The notes under the pieces: model-generated
Seen by the model: the letters and a program-made list of their open reading frames with translations, nothing else
Told to the model about the DNA's origin: nothing
Databases searched by the model: none
Program-made: the position numbers and the translations under genes
From: an uncultured Bacilli bacterium
Lineage (GTDB): Bacteria > Bacillota_I > Bacilli_A > RF39 > UBA660
Length of the DNA stretch: 53,093 bases
Assembly (NCBI GenBank): GCA_934096605.1
Contig: CAKOMI010000004.1
Span: 1-53,093, forward strand
Reading direction: 5' to 3'
Shown here: one piece after another, positions 34,075-43,741 of the stretch
How positions within the stretch are numbered: position 1 is the first letter of the stretch
Layout of the letters: every line of letters begins with the position of its first letter

Positions 34075-35473
34075 TTATTTTACCATCTAAACTGAAACTT
34101 TTAGCCTCTGTAATTAGAACAGGTATTATTTTGCCAATAGAATCTTCTTTTGCTACAACATTAACAAGTTTCATCGTATCAGTATAACCATATACTTTTT
34201 CTTTATCTTTATCACTTTTACCAAGTATTAAAACTGGTACTATTTTACCAACATATTCTTCATTATGTATTTTGGAATATTTATTAATTTTTTCATTTAG
34301 AATATGTAATCTTTCTTCTTTAACACTTAAAGGTGTATCATCACGCATCTTACTAGCAGGAGTTCCTTCTCTTGGACTAAAGATAAATGTGTAAGCTCCA
34401 TCAAATTTGCACTCGTCAACTACTTCTAATGTTTCTTTAAAGTCTTCTTCTGTCTCGCCAGGAAAACCAACAATTATATCAGTTGTAATAGCAACACCTG
34501 GAATACGACTTTTCATTTTTTTATAAAGACTTAAATATTCTTCCTTGGTATAACGTCTACCCATTAATCTTAAAATTCTTGAAGAACCACTTTGTAAAGG
34601 CAAATGGATATAAGGCATAACATTATCATATTTACTTATCACGTCGATCATCTTATCAGTAAAGTTCCATGGATGACTAGTTACAAATCTAACTCTTGGT
34701 ATACCTGTAAGAGCCACTTGTTCTAGTAAGTCTCCAAATTCAATGTTTTCATCTAAATCATGGCCATAGGCATTAACGTTTTGCCCAAGTAAAGTAACCT
34801 CTTGATAGCCTTTATTTTTTAAATCGGTTATTTCATTTAAGATAGCTTCCATTTTTCTTGAACGTTCTTTTCCTCTTGTATAAGGGACAATGCAATATGT
34901 ACAGAACTTATCACAGCCATATATAATGTTTACCCAAGCCGTTATTTTAGAATCTCTTTCATAATGGGTATTTTCTAAGACTACTCCTTCTATACTATCA
35001 ACCTCAATATCTTGTGAATCATTACTAGCATTAACTAGATAATTAGCAAGTTCATGAATATTATGGGTACCAAACACTATATTGACATAAGGGTGTTTCT
35101 TAAGTATTTCTTCGGCCACATTTTCTTCTTGACTCATGCAGCCGCCAATAGCCACGATGATATCAGGTTTTTCTCTTTTTAAATGTTTAATTCTTCCTAA
35201 ATAGCCAAACACTTTATCATGAACATTTTCTCTTATAGCACATGTATTTAAAACAATAACATCTGCTTCTTCCAAAGTACTTGTCTCTTCCATCTTAAAG
35301 TTTTTTAATATAGCTACGATTTGTTCTGAATCATGTGTATTCATCTGACAACCATAAGTTCTAATAAAATATTTTTTACCGGCAAACTTATCACTTGCAA
35401 AATACTCAATCTCTTCAGTTTTTGTTTTACTATTCGTTCTTATTTTAGCTTTTTCTAAATTAGGTAATTTCAT
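34067..35473 (-). CDS. miaB: tRNA-2-methylthio-N6-isopentenyladenosine synthase MiaB
   Basis: 468 residues. N-terminal UPF0004 domain with YGCQMNTHDSE, CAIRENV and GCMSQ cysteines holding the auxiliary 4Fe-4S cluster; radical SAM motif CDKFCTYC; sequences GQNVNAYG and PLQSGS; C-terminal TRAM domain. Adds a methylthio group to i6A37 of tRNAs reading UNN codons. Confidence 0.97.
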   Translation of the reverse strand: MKLPNLEKAKIRTNSKTKTEEIEYFASDKFAGKKYFIRTYGCQMNTHDSEQIVAILKNFKMEETSTLEEADVIVLNTCAIRENVHDKVFGYLGRIKHLKREKPDIIVAIGGCMSQEENVAEEILKKHPYVNIVFGTHNIHELANYLVNASNDSQDIEVDSIEGVVLENTHYERDSKITAWVNIIYGCDKFCTYCIVPYTRGKERSRKMEAILNEITDLKNKGYQEVTLLGQNVNAYGHDLDENIEFGDLLEQVALTGIPRVRFVTSHPWNFTDKMIDVISKYDNVMPYIHLPLQSGSSRILRLMGRRYTKEEYLSLYKKMKSRIPGVAITTDIIVGFPGETEEDFKETLEVVDECKFDGAYTFIFSPREGTPASKMRDDTPLSVKEERLHILNEKINKYSKIHNEEYVGKIVPVLILGKSDKDKEKVYGYTDTMKLVNVVAKEDSIGKIIPVLITEAKSFSLDGKINE

Positions 35474-35588
35474 ACAACCACTCCATCTAACAAACTATAT
35501 TTTACCAATTCTTTATCTTTAAAACAAGCCAAAATATTTCATTTACATATTATCACTAATCTCTAAATATTTAATATTATAAGTATTT

Positions 35589-35626
35589 CATTCCAAAAAA
35601 ACTCCACTGTGGAGTTTTTTGGAATG
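35589..35626 (-). terminator. Terminator of the SPFH/zinc-ribbon operon
   Basis: Near-perfect palindrome: CATTCC-A7-CTCCAC pairs with GTGGAG-T6-GGAATG. The stem contains the T run. It lies 16 bases after the stop of the last gene on the minus strand and also separates it from miaB's upstream region. Confidence 0.8.
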
Positions 35627-35641
35627 GGATATTATTTACTT

Positions 35642-36196
35642 TTACTTATTATTTAAACTTTTTCTACAAAAAGCACATACACCAGTTGTACTAGTTAAAG
35701 TATTATCAGCGCCACAATAAGGACACTTAATAACTTTTGTGTTTTTGGCTTTTTCTCTTTTTTCTTGCATTACTAAATCATTTTCTTTTCTTATTTCATT
35801 ATCCCTATTAATTTGCTTAGTCATATATTTATTTAAAGCACTATAGCTCTTAATACTTACATAAGATATTATATAACTTACAACGTAGAAAATAACACCT
35901 AATATTATTAATCTTTTGCCATATGGCACCAAACCATTTAAGTATATATCATGATTTAAAAATAATTCTATATCAGGAATAGCACTCTTTAAATTAGGAA
36001 TTAAATAAATAATTCTTGGAACAAAGATAAATATACCAAGTACTATAAAACAAACAGCCATTATTTTCTTATTTCTAGAGTAATCTATAAACAACTTTAA
36101 AATACAAAGGCAAACTCCTAGAAAAGGAATAAAGTACAAAGTTATTAAAATAACTGGTAAACTTATTAAAAATCTAATAAACAAATTACTACGCAT
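35642..36196 (-). CDS. Small membrane protein with C-terminal zinc ribbon
   Basis: 184 residues. Three or four membrane helices (about 7-30, 43-65, 88-118), a Lys/Glu-rich linker and a C-terminal CPYC-x15-CAFC zinc ribbon. Unrecognised family; last gene of the operon whose other proteins also carry zinc ribbons. Confidence 0.6.
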   Translation of the reverse strand: MRSNLFIRFLISLPVILITLYFIPFLGVCLCILKLFIDYSRNKKIMAVCFIVLGIFIFVPRIIYLIPNLKSAIPDIELFLNHDIYLNGLVPYGKRLIILGVIFYVVSYIISYVSIKSYSALNKYMTKQINRDNEIRKENDLVMQEKREKAKNTKVIKCPYCGADNTLTSTTGVCAFCRKSLNNK

Positions 36197-36255
36197 AACA
36201 CCACTCCTTTCTTTTTGGACATATCATATAAACCTCTCCTCTCAAGCATATAACA

Positions 36256-39030
36256 TTAATTTTCGAAATATTTTAAATCATCTTCTAATGAAAAATTAAT
36301 CTTAATTGGTTGATTACTTTTTGAATAATATTTATTAGCCATTGTAACACAAGAATTTTTATTGCATTTTATATCAACATATCTTTTTTCACCCGGAGCA
36401 TTATTATCATAAACACCGATATAGTAATGGTTCGCATCATCTATATCTTGAACAAGACTAATTGCATTTATTGCGTGTCCTCCCCCATTAAAATTAGAAG
36501 CAATAACAGGGGCATCACCATCATTTAATCTTTCTTTTAACATTTCAATAAAAGCATTTGAATTTAATTTTACAGTAGTTTGTACTTTTAATACATTTCC
36601 AAGCCATGACACAAAATCAGATGATGATGAATAAAATTTCGTTTCAAATTGTTTAACAAAGGAAGAATAAATTGCATTTAAAATTTGTTTATCTTGATTA
36701 TTAATTACACTGCTAGATTGCATTTTATCTTCATTCAGCAAAACTTTTTCAGCATTAGTATAATTAACTCCCCATCGTTCTAATTGTGTTTTTTTATCTA
36801 AAGTACTTTTATAAGTAATAAAATCATATAATTTAGAATCATTAAGTTCATTTTTATACATTTCACTATATCCTAAAGTATCGCCAGAAAGACTAAATAA
36901 ATCACTTGGTTGTTCTTCATCAAAAGTCTCATAGCCAAAAGTATATTTTAAAATATTTGTTTTAAGTTTATAATCATATAAATTATTGTAGTTTTTAAAA
37001 TAAGTTTTACTTAAATCATAGCCATAAACATTATAATCTTCTTCTAAATGATTTATAGTTTTTGCTTCCATTTGCAATGGCAATTTTTTAGTATAATAAA
37101 GTTCAGCTACTGTAGCCATTCCATAACAATGACCACCGTCTGATAAATTAGTGCCATAATTACGAAAAGAAAAACCATCTCTAGAAACAACAAACCCACT
37201 ATCAGCAATATTAGTTCCATCAATAGTACCATCACCATCAACGTCTTCTAAATTATAGTTAATATTCTTACCTACGATTGCATAAATTTCATCTAAAGCT
37301 TTATCATCAGTAGCATTATAATACGCACACCCACTATTATTAGCAATATACTCTAATGCATCTGTATCAATACTGTCACCTAGACCAATTGCGCATACTT
37401 TAACATTGCTTTTTTTCGCTTTCTTTAAAATATCTTCCTTATCAGAATCAAGTGAACCTTCAGTATTTCTTCCATCAGTAAGAATTATTAAGTAATTGTT
37501 ATCATCAGCTTTTGTAAACTTAGAAATACCACTATTTAAAGCCGTTATAATATCCGTCCCACGAGAATTACTATGCCAATAACTTTTCATACTGTTAACC
37601 GCGTCTATAGCCACATCTGATGCAGTTGTAAACGTATTTATTTGCACAAAATCACCTGAAAATTCAGCTACACTAAATTTATAGCCACCATTAAACATAC
37701 CTATCATTTTATTAGTAAGAGTAAGTCTTTTAAAGTTTTTATCATTACCTATAGCTCCAGTAGATAAGCCATACCCAGCCTCAGTCATTTGTTCTGTTGT
37801 ATACATTGATATAGAATTATCTATAGCAAACATAATGTTAGTATCATTATTTACTTGGTCAAGTTTTTTGTTGCCAAGTACATACTTAGAAAAATGTTTC
37901 AAAGTTGCTTTTACTACTTTTTTTTCTTTATCAACTGAAGAACTAACAAGTTCTAATTTCTTTGTTTCATCATTAAAATAAAATAAAGTTAATTCATCTT
38001 CACTGATATTTTTTTCTTCTAAACTAGCTAGATCATACGGTATTTCTACTACTGCTTCATCTAAGACTCCCTCAGTATAAAAATTATAAACATTATTTAA
38101 TACAGCCAATTTTTCAAAAGCATTAGTTTTATAAACAGTAACGGAAGTATTTGCTATATTTTTCTTACCAGTCAAACTCATTTTAACATTTTTTTCAGTG
38201 AGATTATAACTTAAAGTTCTATCACCATCTTTAACATTATCGACAAAAGAACATTCTTTTAAAGGGTCTAATCCAAGTTGTATTTCATCATAATCACTAA
38301 CTCCATCACCATCAGTGTCTGCTTGTAATGGGTCTGTTTTATAAACGTTTGTTTCGTCATAATCACTTAGTCCATCCATGTCACTATCACTAAGTAAAGG
38401 ATTTGTCCCTAACTCTTTTTCTAAAATATTAGATAGACCATCTTCATCACTGTCTATCCCATCTTCATACTTTATTTCATCGGCATCTAAATAAAGTTCA
38501 TGATCCTCAGCGTATGGGTCAACCACATTATAATTTTTTGTTATCTTCCTTAATTTATAAGAAATATTAACAGAACACTTTCCTAAAGAATCAGTTAAAT
38601 TCCAGCTTATTTCTTTATTTTTAAGTTCATAATCCCCACAGGTACTTTCAATTTTTAATTTATTCAAATTTTTATCATCATCGAATAAAAAGCCTAACTT
38701 AACATTACTTTGCGTTACTAAATCAAGTGATAAATCTTTATATTCATCATTCCATTTTAACTTAGTATAACCAAATAATAATCCATAAACTACATATATA
38801 AATACTAAACAAATTAAAACACCACTACCAAATGTTAATTGCTTTTTATATTTAGAAATTATAGATTTAACTGACGTAGTCGCTTTAAATATCTTTTGAT
38901 TAATTTCTTCCGTAAAATTACTATTATTTTCATTTATTATATCAATATTATTATTTTCTAATTTATATCCACAATTATTGCAAAAGCATTGATTATCTTG
39001 CAATTTATTACCACATTTTGGACAATACAC
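36256..39030 (-). CDS. Membrane protein with zinc ribbon, Ca-binding repeats, VWA domain and papain-like domain
   Basis: 924 residues from a GTG eight bases after AAAGGAG; an upstream ATG frame lacks a ribosome site. Order: zinc ribbon CPKC/CNNC (about 3-25, cytoplasmic), one membrane helix near 65-88, thrombospondin-3-like Asp-rich repeats (DSDEDGLS, DSDMDGLS, DTDGDGVS), a beta domain, a VWA domain with MIDAS DNSIS and LILTDGR-type strand, another DVDGDGTIDG loop, then GHCYGM (Cys635), GGHAINAI (His852) and VYDNNAPG (Asp875/Asn876), the order of a Cys-His-Asn/Asp peptidase. Predicted to sit in the membrane with adhesion and protease domains outside. Not a named family that I know. Confidence 0.75.
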   Translation of the reverse strand: MYCPKCGNKLQDNQCFCNNCGYKLENNNIDIINENNSNFTEEINQKIFKATTSVKSIISKYKKQLTFGSGVLICLVFIYVVYGLLFGYTKLKWNDEYKDLSLDLVTQSNVKLGFLFDDDKNLNKLKIESTCGDYELKNKEISWNLTDSLGKCSVNISYKLRKITKNYNVVDPYAEDHELYLDADEIKYEDGIDSDEDGLSNILEKELGTNPLLSDSDMDGLSDYDETNVYKTDPLQADTDGDGVSDYDEIQLGLDPLKECSFVDNVKDGDRTLSYNLTEKNVKMSLTGKKNIANTSVTVYKTNAFEKLAVLNNVYNFYTEGVLDEAVVEIPYDLASLEEKNISEDELTLFYFNDETKKLELVSSSVDKEKKVVKATLKHFSKYVLGNKKLDQVNNDTNIMFAIDNSISMYTTEQMTEAGYGLSTGAIGNDKNFKRLTLTNKMIGMFNGGYKFSVAEFSGDFVQINTFTTASDVAIDAVNSMKSYWHSNSRGTDIITALNSGISKFTKADDNNYLIILTDGRNTEGSLDSDKEDILKKAKKSNVKVCAIGLGDSIDTDALEYIANNSGCAYYNATDDKALDEIYAIVGKNINYNLEDVDGDGTIDGTNIADSGFVVSRDGFSFRNYGTNLSDGGHCYGMATVAELYYTKKLPLQMEAKTINHLEEDYNVYGYDLSKTYFKNYNNLYDYKLKTNILKYTFGYETFDEEQPSDLFSLSGDTLGYSEMYKNELNDSKLYDFITYKSTLDKKTQLERWGVNYTNAEKVLLNEDKMQSSSVINNQDKQILNAIYSSFVKQFETKFYSSSSDFVSWLGNVLKVQTTVKLNSNAFIEMLKERLNDGDAPVIASNFNGGGHAINAISLVQDIDDANHYYIGVYDNNAPGEKRYVDIKCNKNSCVTMANKYYSKSNQPIKINFSLEDDLKYFEN

Positions 39031-39079
39031 ACTACTCACTCCTTTTTTAATAAATAGCAACGTAGTCCGTTGCTATTTA

Positions 39080-40084
39080 TTATTTAAAATAATTACTTAT
39101 ATCTTTATAATTGTTAATAACTTTTAAAGGATTGTTTAAATTACTAGCAATTAATTTAGTAAAAGCAAAATAACCAATTACTATTATTACACTATAGCAT
39201 ACTATATTAAAATATACTTTTTGATCACTTTCTAATTTTAACTCATCATTAATAAGTTCATATAAAATTGTTATTGAATAAACAATTGATAAAGCAATTA
39301 CAAGCATACTAAGTGGTGTATAAATAAAACTTAGTAATGGACCAACAATCATTCCACCAATTACTCCAGGAATAAAAGCTGATACTACAATTGCTAAAGA
39401 TTTCAAGTAAGGTAAAGTCTTTTTAAAAATTAAACTAACTAAATAAAAGACTCCAGCAATTATTAAAAATGCACACAAATAAATTAAAAAATTCTTACCA
39501 ATTACACTAAACCATTTAAAATCTTTTAAATTATCCCAATTCCAAGAATAAGTTCCTTTAAAATAATTATATTCTCTAACGGTATTAATAACCGTTTTAG
39601 CTAAATTAGCAATCATCATAACTATTGCCAGTACAATTGTTAAAACAATAGAATTTTTTTGCTTTTCTAGTTTTTGTACTGACCCTTTAAAGCTACTGAT
39701 TGGTTTCAAAATAACTGCTATTATAAAAGCAAATATATTTAAAGTACCAATCTGGTCACTTTTTGTTTGAGTAACTGTTGCATTAACATTATTTGACACG
39801 ACATTAGAATTATAATTCATTCCTTGATTTATATTAGAATTATAAGAATTATTTACATTTTGATTAGCCATATTTGTGTTTTGATTAATTGTATTTTCAA
39901 ATTGAGCATTTTGGTTTATTCCATTATAACTAGGATTAACGCCCATATTAGTAGTAGTATTCATATTACTAACATTATTATCATTTAAGCTTTGATTAGC
40001 ATTTGTACTTGTAAAAACACTACCACATTTCATACAGAATTTTGATCCCTCTGGGTTCTGTGTCCCACACGTATTACATAACAT
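39080..40084 (-). CDS. Zinc-ribbon membrane protein (Yip1-like)
   Basis: 334 residues. N-terminal zinc ribbon CNTCG/CMKCG (about 3-19), an Asn-rich low-complexity linker (about 25-105) and a C-terminal domain with five membrane helices resembling Yip1/DUF1282. GAGGAG lies about 12 bases before the ATG. Member of the SPFH operon; function unknown. Confidence 0.65.
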   Translation of the reverse strand: MLCNTCGTQNPEGSKFCMKCGSVFTSTNANQSLNDNNVSNMNTTTNMGVNPSYNGINQNAQFENTINQNTNMANQNVNNSYNSNINQGMNYNSNVVSNNVNATVTQTKSDQIGTLNIFAFIIAVILKPISSFKGSVQKLEKQKNSIVLTIVLAIVMMIANLAKTVINTVREYNYFKGTYSWNWDNLKDFKWFSVIGKNFLIYLCAFLIIAGVFYLVSLIFKKTLPYLKSLAIVVSAFIPGVIGGMIVGPLLSFIYTPLSMLVIALSIVYSITILYELINDELKLESDQKVYFNIVCYSVIIVIGYFAFTKLIASNLNNPLKVINNYKDISNYFK

Positions 40085-40104
40085 ATATTTCTAAACTCCT
40101 CTTT

Positions 40105-41595
40105 TTATTTTTTTAACGTTTCATCAATACTATCTTTTACTATTTTAGTAAGTACACTTTGATTCGCAAAAGAATCAATTATATTAGACGTAACAGAATT
40201 ATTAACTATTTTATTATTGCATCCTTCAATATAAGGATTAGATAAACCAGTTCTTCTAGTTACATATTTATCACTTTTATTTAGATTTCTAACATTACTT
40301 TTAGTTTCTGTTTCATAAGCATGTCTTGCATCAGTGTTGCGATATCTTAAATATATAATGATAAAATAAATAATACCAGAAAGTAAAAACAACCAATTAT
40401 AATCAAAATCGATATTTAGCATTGCTAAGATACCAAGAATTTCTACCAAAAAAGATACTCCAAGTAATTTAGGCATATGAATTGGTACACTACCCATTGT
40501 TTCTTTTGTTCTTGCATTAACCGCTACATAATGTGTTAGTGTATTACTTCCTTTGTGTTCAACATAACTATATAGCCAAACTGGTAAATAAGCCGCTTGC
40601 CATAACTCGCCAGTAACTGTGAAGTTTTCACTTTTCCACGCTACTCCACGATCGTAAGACGATAATGTATCATTAACAGCAAATTTAGAAACGTCTTTTG
40701 CTTCTTTATAAGCAATTGGTTTAATTGTACTTATGTTAGCATCTCTTTTTTCAGATGTATACCCTTTTAGAAAATTAGCATTAAATTTAACACAATTTTC
40801 AATATCAAAAGGCATAATAGCATTAATGATATTATTAGTTTTATTGCTATTTTTATTTAATTTATCTAAACTAGATTCAATAGTTAAACCATGAATAGAT
40901 ATATCAAAATCACGCATTACTTGATAGACATCGGCATCATAATAATACTTAGTATTTTCGCCACTACCACGGGTATATTTACGAGCTAAGTGTTCACCTT
41001 CACCAGATAGTGTATCATGAGCATTCATACTAACTAACAGATATGGAAAATAAACACCCATAATATTATCAGTTTTAAATTCTTGTTTAAACTTAGGATG
41101 AGCATAAAACTTTCTTTTACCAACAAATTTAGTTATTAAGTTTTTAGCTTCTTCTTTAGGTACATTAAATGGTAAAACAACGTCTGGTATCATGCCATTT
41201 GGAATCTGTTCATTTATACTTAAAACATTACGGCACCAGTGGCATCTTGCACTAGCCGCACTACTAGAATCTATTACAACCTCAGCCCCACAACTACTAC
41301 ACTTAAAAGTCAAAAATTCATTAGTACTAGCCTTTATATCACTAGTACCTGAACCCATAAACTCACCTTGTAAAGTATCAATATCTTTATCTAAAGCACT
41401 TATCTTTTCTGCTGCAAATTCATGTCTACAAAATTCGCAACGTAACAAACCAGTATTTGGATTTAAAGTGATTTCGGTTGCCCCACACTTTGGACATTTA
41501 TTTTGACCATTATGAGAGCCTACATCAGTTTGGATAATTGTAGGCTCATTAGTAGTCATATTTGTTTGGGAAAGGTTTTCTTGACCTTCCATCAT
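40105..41595 (-). CDS. Double zinc-ribbon membrane protein, YdjG-like
   Basis: 496 residues. Two zinc ribbons (CPKC/CEFC at about 34-57; CSSC/CHWC at about 97-118), then a domain with IPDVVLPFNVPKEEA and FKQEFKTDNIMGVYFPYL, and two membrane helices near 380-415. It resembles YdjG of Bacillus, which is encoded beside the SPFH protein YdjI in a membrane-stress operon. Two bases separate it from the SPFH gene here too. Confidence 0.65.
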   Translation of the reverse strand: MMEGQENLSQTNMTTNEPTIIQTDVGSHNGQNKCPKCGATEITLNPNTGLLRCEFCRHEFAAEKISALDKDIDTLQGEFMGSGTSDIKASTNEFLTFKCSSCGAEVVIDSSSAASARCHWCRNVLSINEQIPNGMIPDVVLPFNVPKEEAKNLITKFVGKRKFYAHPKFKQEFKTDNIMGVYFPYLLVSMNAHDTLSGEGEHLARKYTRGSGENTKYYYDADVYQVMRDFDISIHGLTIESSLDKLNKNSNKTNNIINAIMPFDIENCVKFNANFLKGYTSEKRDANISTIKPIAYKEAKDVSKFAVNDTLSSYDRGVAWKSENFTVTGELWQAAYLPVWLYSYVEHKGSNTLTHYVAVNARTKETMGSVPIHMPKLLGVSFLVEILGILAMLNIDFDYNWLFLLSGIIYFIIIYLRYRNTDARHAYETETKSNVRNLNKSDKYVTRRTGLSNPYIEGCNNKIVNNSVTSNIIDSFANQSVLTKIVKDSIDETLKK

Positions 41596-41596
41596 T

Positions 41597-42868
41597 TTAT
41601 AATCCTAATAGTTGTTTTTTCTTAGCATTAAAATCTTCTTCAGTAATAATGCCATTATCTAAAAGGCCTTTTAATTTAGTAAGTTCAGCATAAGGGTCAT
41701 TTGCTGGTTGTGCTGGTTGCGCTGTTACTTCATCAGAACTTTGAACTACTGGTTCTGATGCAACTGCTTCAGTCGCTACTGCCTCAGGTGCTACTGGAGC
41801 CGGATTTTGATTGACATTTATAAACGGATTGGTTACAGATGAGCCATCGTTATTTACGCTTCCCATCATATTACCTGCTGCATTCATGCCCATTCCCATG
41901 AAAGCCATACCAGTGCCACCGCCATTGTTACCAGCCGCTTCCATACCACGAGCCACTGATTGTTGCATAAATGAGTTTCCTCTTGCTCCAGATAGAGCAT
42001 CAGCCTTTTTAACGTCACTAAGTAATGCTTTAGTGTCTTCATCGTATTCAATTGCTAAAATAGCTGTCTTAACAATTTCAATACCACGAGTACTGCGCCA
42101 TTGATAAGCATCTTCTACAGCACTACTCATAGCTTGAGCAAAACCAATTTGATCGGCTTGAATTTTAGAAATTCTATTTCCTTTACTTGGATCGTTTGTA
42201 TAATTAGCAAATGCTGCGGATAATGTTCCAACTACTTCATTAAATAGTTGTGTTCCTGCTTCATTATCTAAATCACCTAAATCAAACACTGGTGCTCCAG
42301 CTACTAAATACTTAGTTGGTACAAAGTTTTTCAAAAATAACACTGGATCAACAATCTTCAAAGTATAAGTACCTCTTGTTATTGCGCCAACTTGTGTATT
42401 TAAAAAGGCATCATCCCAATAAATTTCTGATTGAGTTCCAAATTTATTATTAGGTATTTCTTTTAAATTAACATAAAAAGCAAGTTGTTCTGTACCTGGT
42501 TGACCACCAAATTTAAATCTATCAAAACTAGCTCCTAGAGATGCAAAAATACCATCTGAAAATATACTTTTTGAATTTGGATCATTACTTCTAAATTCAT
42601 ATCCACCAGGTTCTGCAATTAAACCAGTAATTTGGCCCTGCTCCATAGTAACAAGTGCTGTCCCTTCTGGTACAACAATTTTACTACCATTACTAATAAT
42701 GTTTTCTGAACCCTTATAGTTCTCGCCACGACCATTATTTTGTGATTGTGGTACTGCACTAAAAACTGCCGCCGTTGCTGAAATATCAGTCCTTGGTTTA
42801 TAAAAATCTACCCATTGATCAGCAAAAGTGCCACCAATAGCTCCTGAAAATGCTTTAATAAATCCCAT
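41597..42868 (-). CDS. SPFH-domain protein with SHOCT tail, YdjI-like
   Basis: 423 residues. SPFH/band-7 core (about 20-290: EGTALVTMEQGQITGLIAEPG, FYVNLKEIP, GTYTLKIVDPVLFLKNFVP), a Gly/Met-rich linker, a Pro/Ala/Val-rich linker, and a C-terminal SHOCT motif LTKLKGLLDNGIITEEDFNAKK. YdjI-type SPFH proteins assemble at membranes, in Bacillus together with PspA. No pspA is present in this operon. First gene of the operon. Confidence 0.85.
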   Translation of the reverse strand: MGFIKAFSGAIGGTFADQWVDFYKPRTDISATAAVFSAVPQSQNNGRGENYKGSENIISNGSKIVVPEGTALVTMEQGQITGLIAEPGGYEFRSNDPNSKSIFSDGIFASLGASFDRFKFGGQPGTEQLAFYVNLKEIPNNKFGTQSEIYWDDAFLNTQVGAITRGTYTLKIVDPVLFLKNFVPTKYLVAGAPVFDLGDLDNEAGTQLFNEVVGTLSAAFANYTNDPSKGNRISKIQADQIGFAQAMSSAVEDAYQWRSTRGIEIVKTAILAIEYDEDTKALLSDVKKADALSGARGNSFMQQSVARGMEAAGNNGGGTGMAFMGMGMNAAGNMMGSVNNDGSSVTNPFINVNQNPAPVAPEAVATEAVASEPVVQSSDEVTAQPAQPANDPYAELTKLKGLLDNGIITEEDFNAKKKQLLGL

Positions 42869-42983
42869 ATTATCTACCTCTTTCTAAATACAACATTTTC
42901 TCTTTACTAGAATAACTATCGTTACTCTTAAAATAAGTTTATCATATATTGGCAAACTTTACCATTAATAGACACACTATTTA

Positions 42984-43020
42984 CAAAAAAAACAAACCCA
43001 CATATTAAGCGGGCATGTTT
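42984..43020 (-). terminator. Probable terminator after fic
   Basis: Minus strand: CCCGC-N7-GTGGG core (one G-T), flanked by AAAC/TTTG-like arms, then eight T. Confidence 0.55.
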
Positions 43021-43032
43021 AGTTAAAAAAGA

Positions 43033-43698
43033 TTAAAGATTAATTCCATCAATACTAGTCTCATAAAGCCATTCTTTTAAATCTTTGCTATCTCCTGTTT
43101 CATAATATTTAATTAATTTTTCAAAAAAGATTGGTTGATTAGCTTGTGAAATTGTAATAATTCCACATCCATTATCGATCATAATTTTATTAGCAAAGAG
43201 CATGCCAACTCGTTTATTTCCATCTATAAACATTTGTCTTCGCATAATATATAGCATTGCATCTAGGGCTATTTCTGTTTTAGATTTATCATTATCACTA
43301 AGTATTTCACTTAATTCTTCCTTTATTTGACTTTCGATTGGAAATTGTGGTTTCCAACTAGTTCCGCCAATATTAACAGGTGTCGTTCGTAATACACCTA
43401 AATTTTGATCCATTACTAATTTATCACATGTAAGTTTGTGCAAATGACAAAGAGTTTTATAATCATAATCAGTACCATCATTTTCCAAAATAAATTGCCA
43501 AGCATATTTCAAATTATTAATAGCAATTATATTATCAACTGTTAAACCATTAACAATACCCCCATCAAATATAGCTTGTGTCTCTGGATAAGTAACACCA
43601 ATTCCTTCTAAATTAGCACTTTTCCATATATAATCAACAATATTTCTTTTGGCCACAAAAACATTTTGTTCTCGAGTTAAATTAAACTTATTTTCCAT
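43033..43698 (-). CDS. Fic-family protein, Gln in place of catalytic His
   Basis: 221 residues. Class-II type inhibitory motif S-A-N-L-E-G (27-32; pattern [ST]xxxE[GN]) near the N-terminus. The Fic loop normally reads H-P-F-x-D/E-G-N-K/G-R; here it is Q-M-F-I-D-G-N-K-R (155-163), so the general base His is Gln while the nucleotide-binding part is kept. Fic proteins attach AMP or other groups to target proteins. Clean GGAGG site. Monocistronic. Confidence 0.8.
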   Translation of the reverse strand: MENKFNLTREQNVFVAKRNIVDYIWKSANLEGIGVTYPETQAIFDGGIVNGLTVDNIIAINNLKYAWQFILENDGTDYDYKTLCHLHKLTCDKLVMDQNLGVLRTTPVNIGGTSWKPQFPIESQIKEELSEILSDNDKSKTEIALDAMLYIMRRQMFIDGNKRVGMLFANKIMIDNGCGIITISQANQPIFFEKLIKYYETGDSKDLKEWLYETSIDGINL

Positions 43699-43741
43699 AA
43701 AAATTAACCTCCATTTTGTATAATTATTTAAAACTACAATA

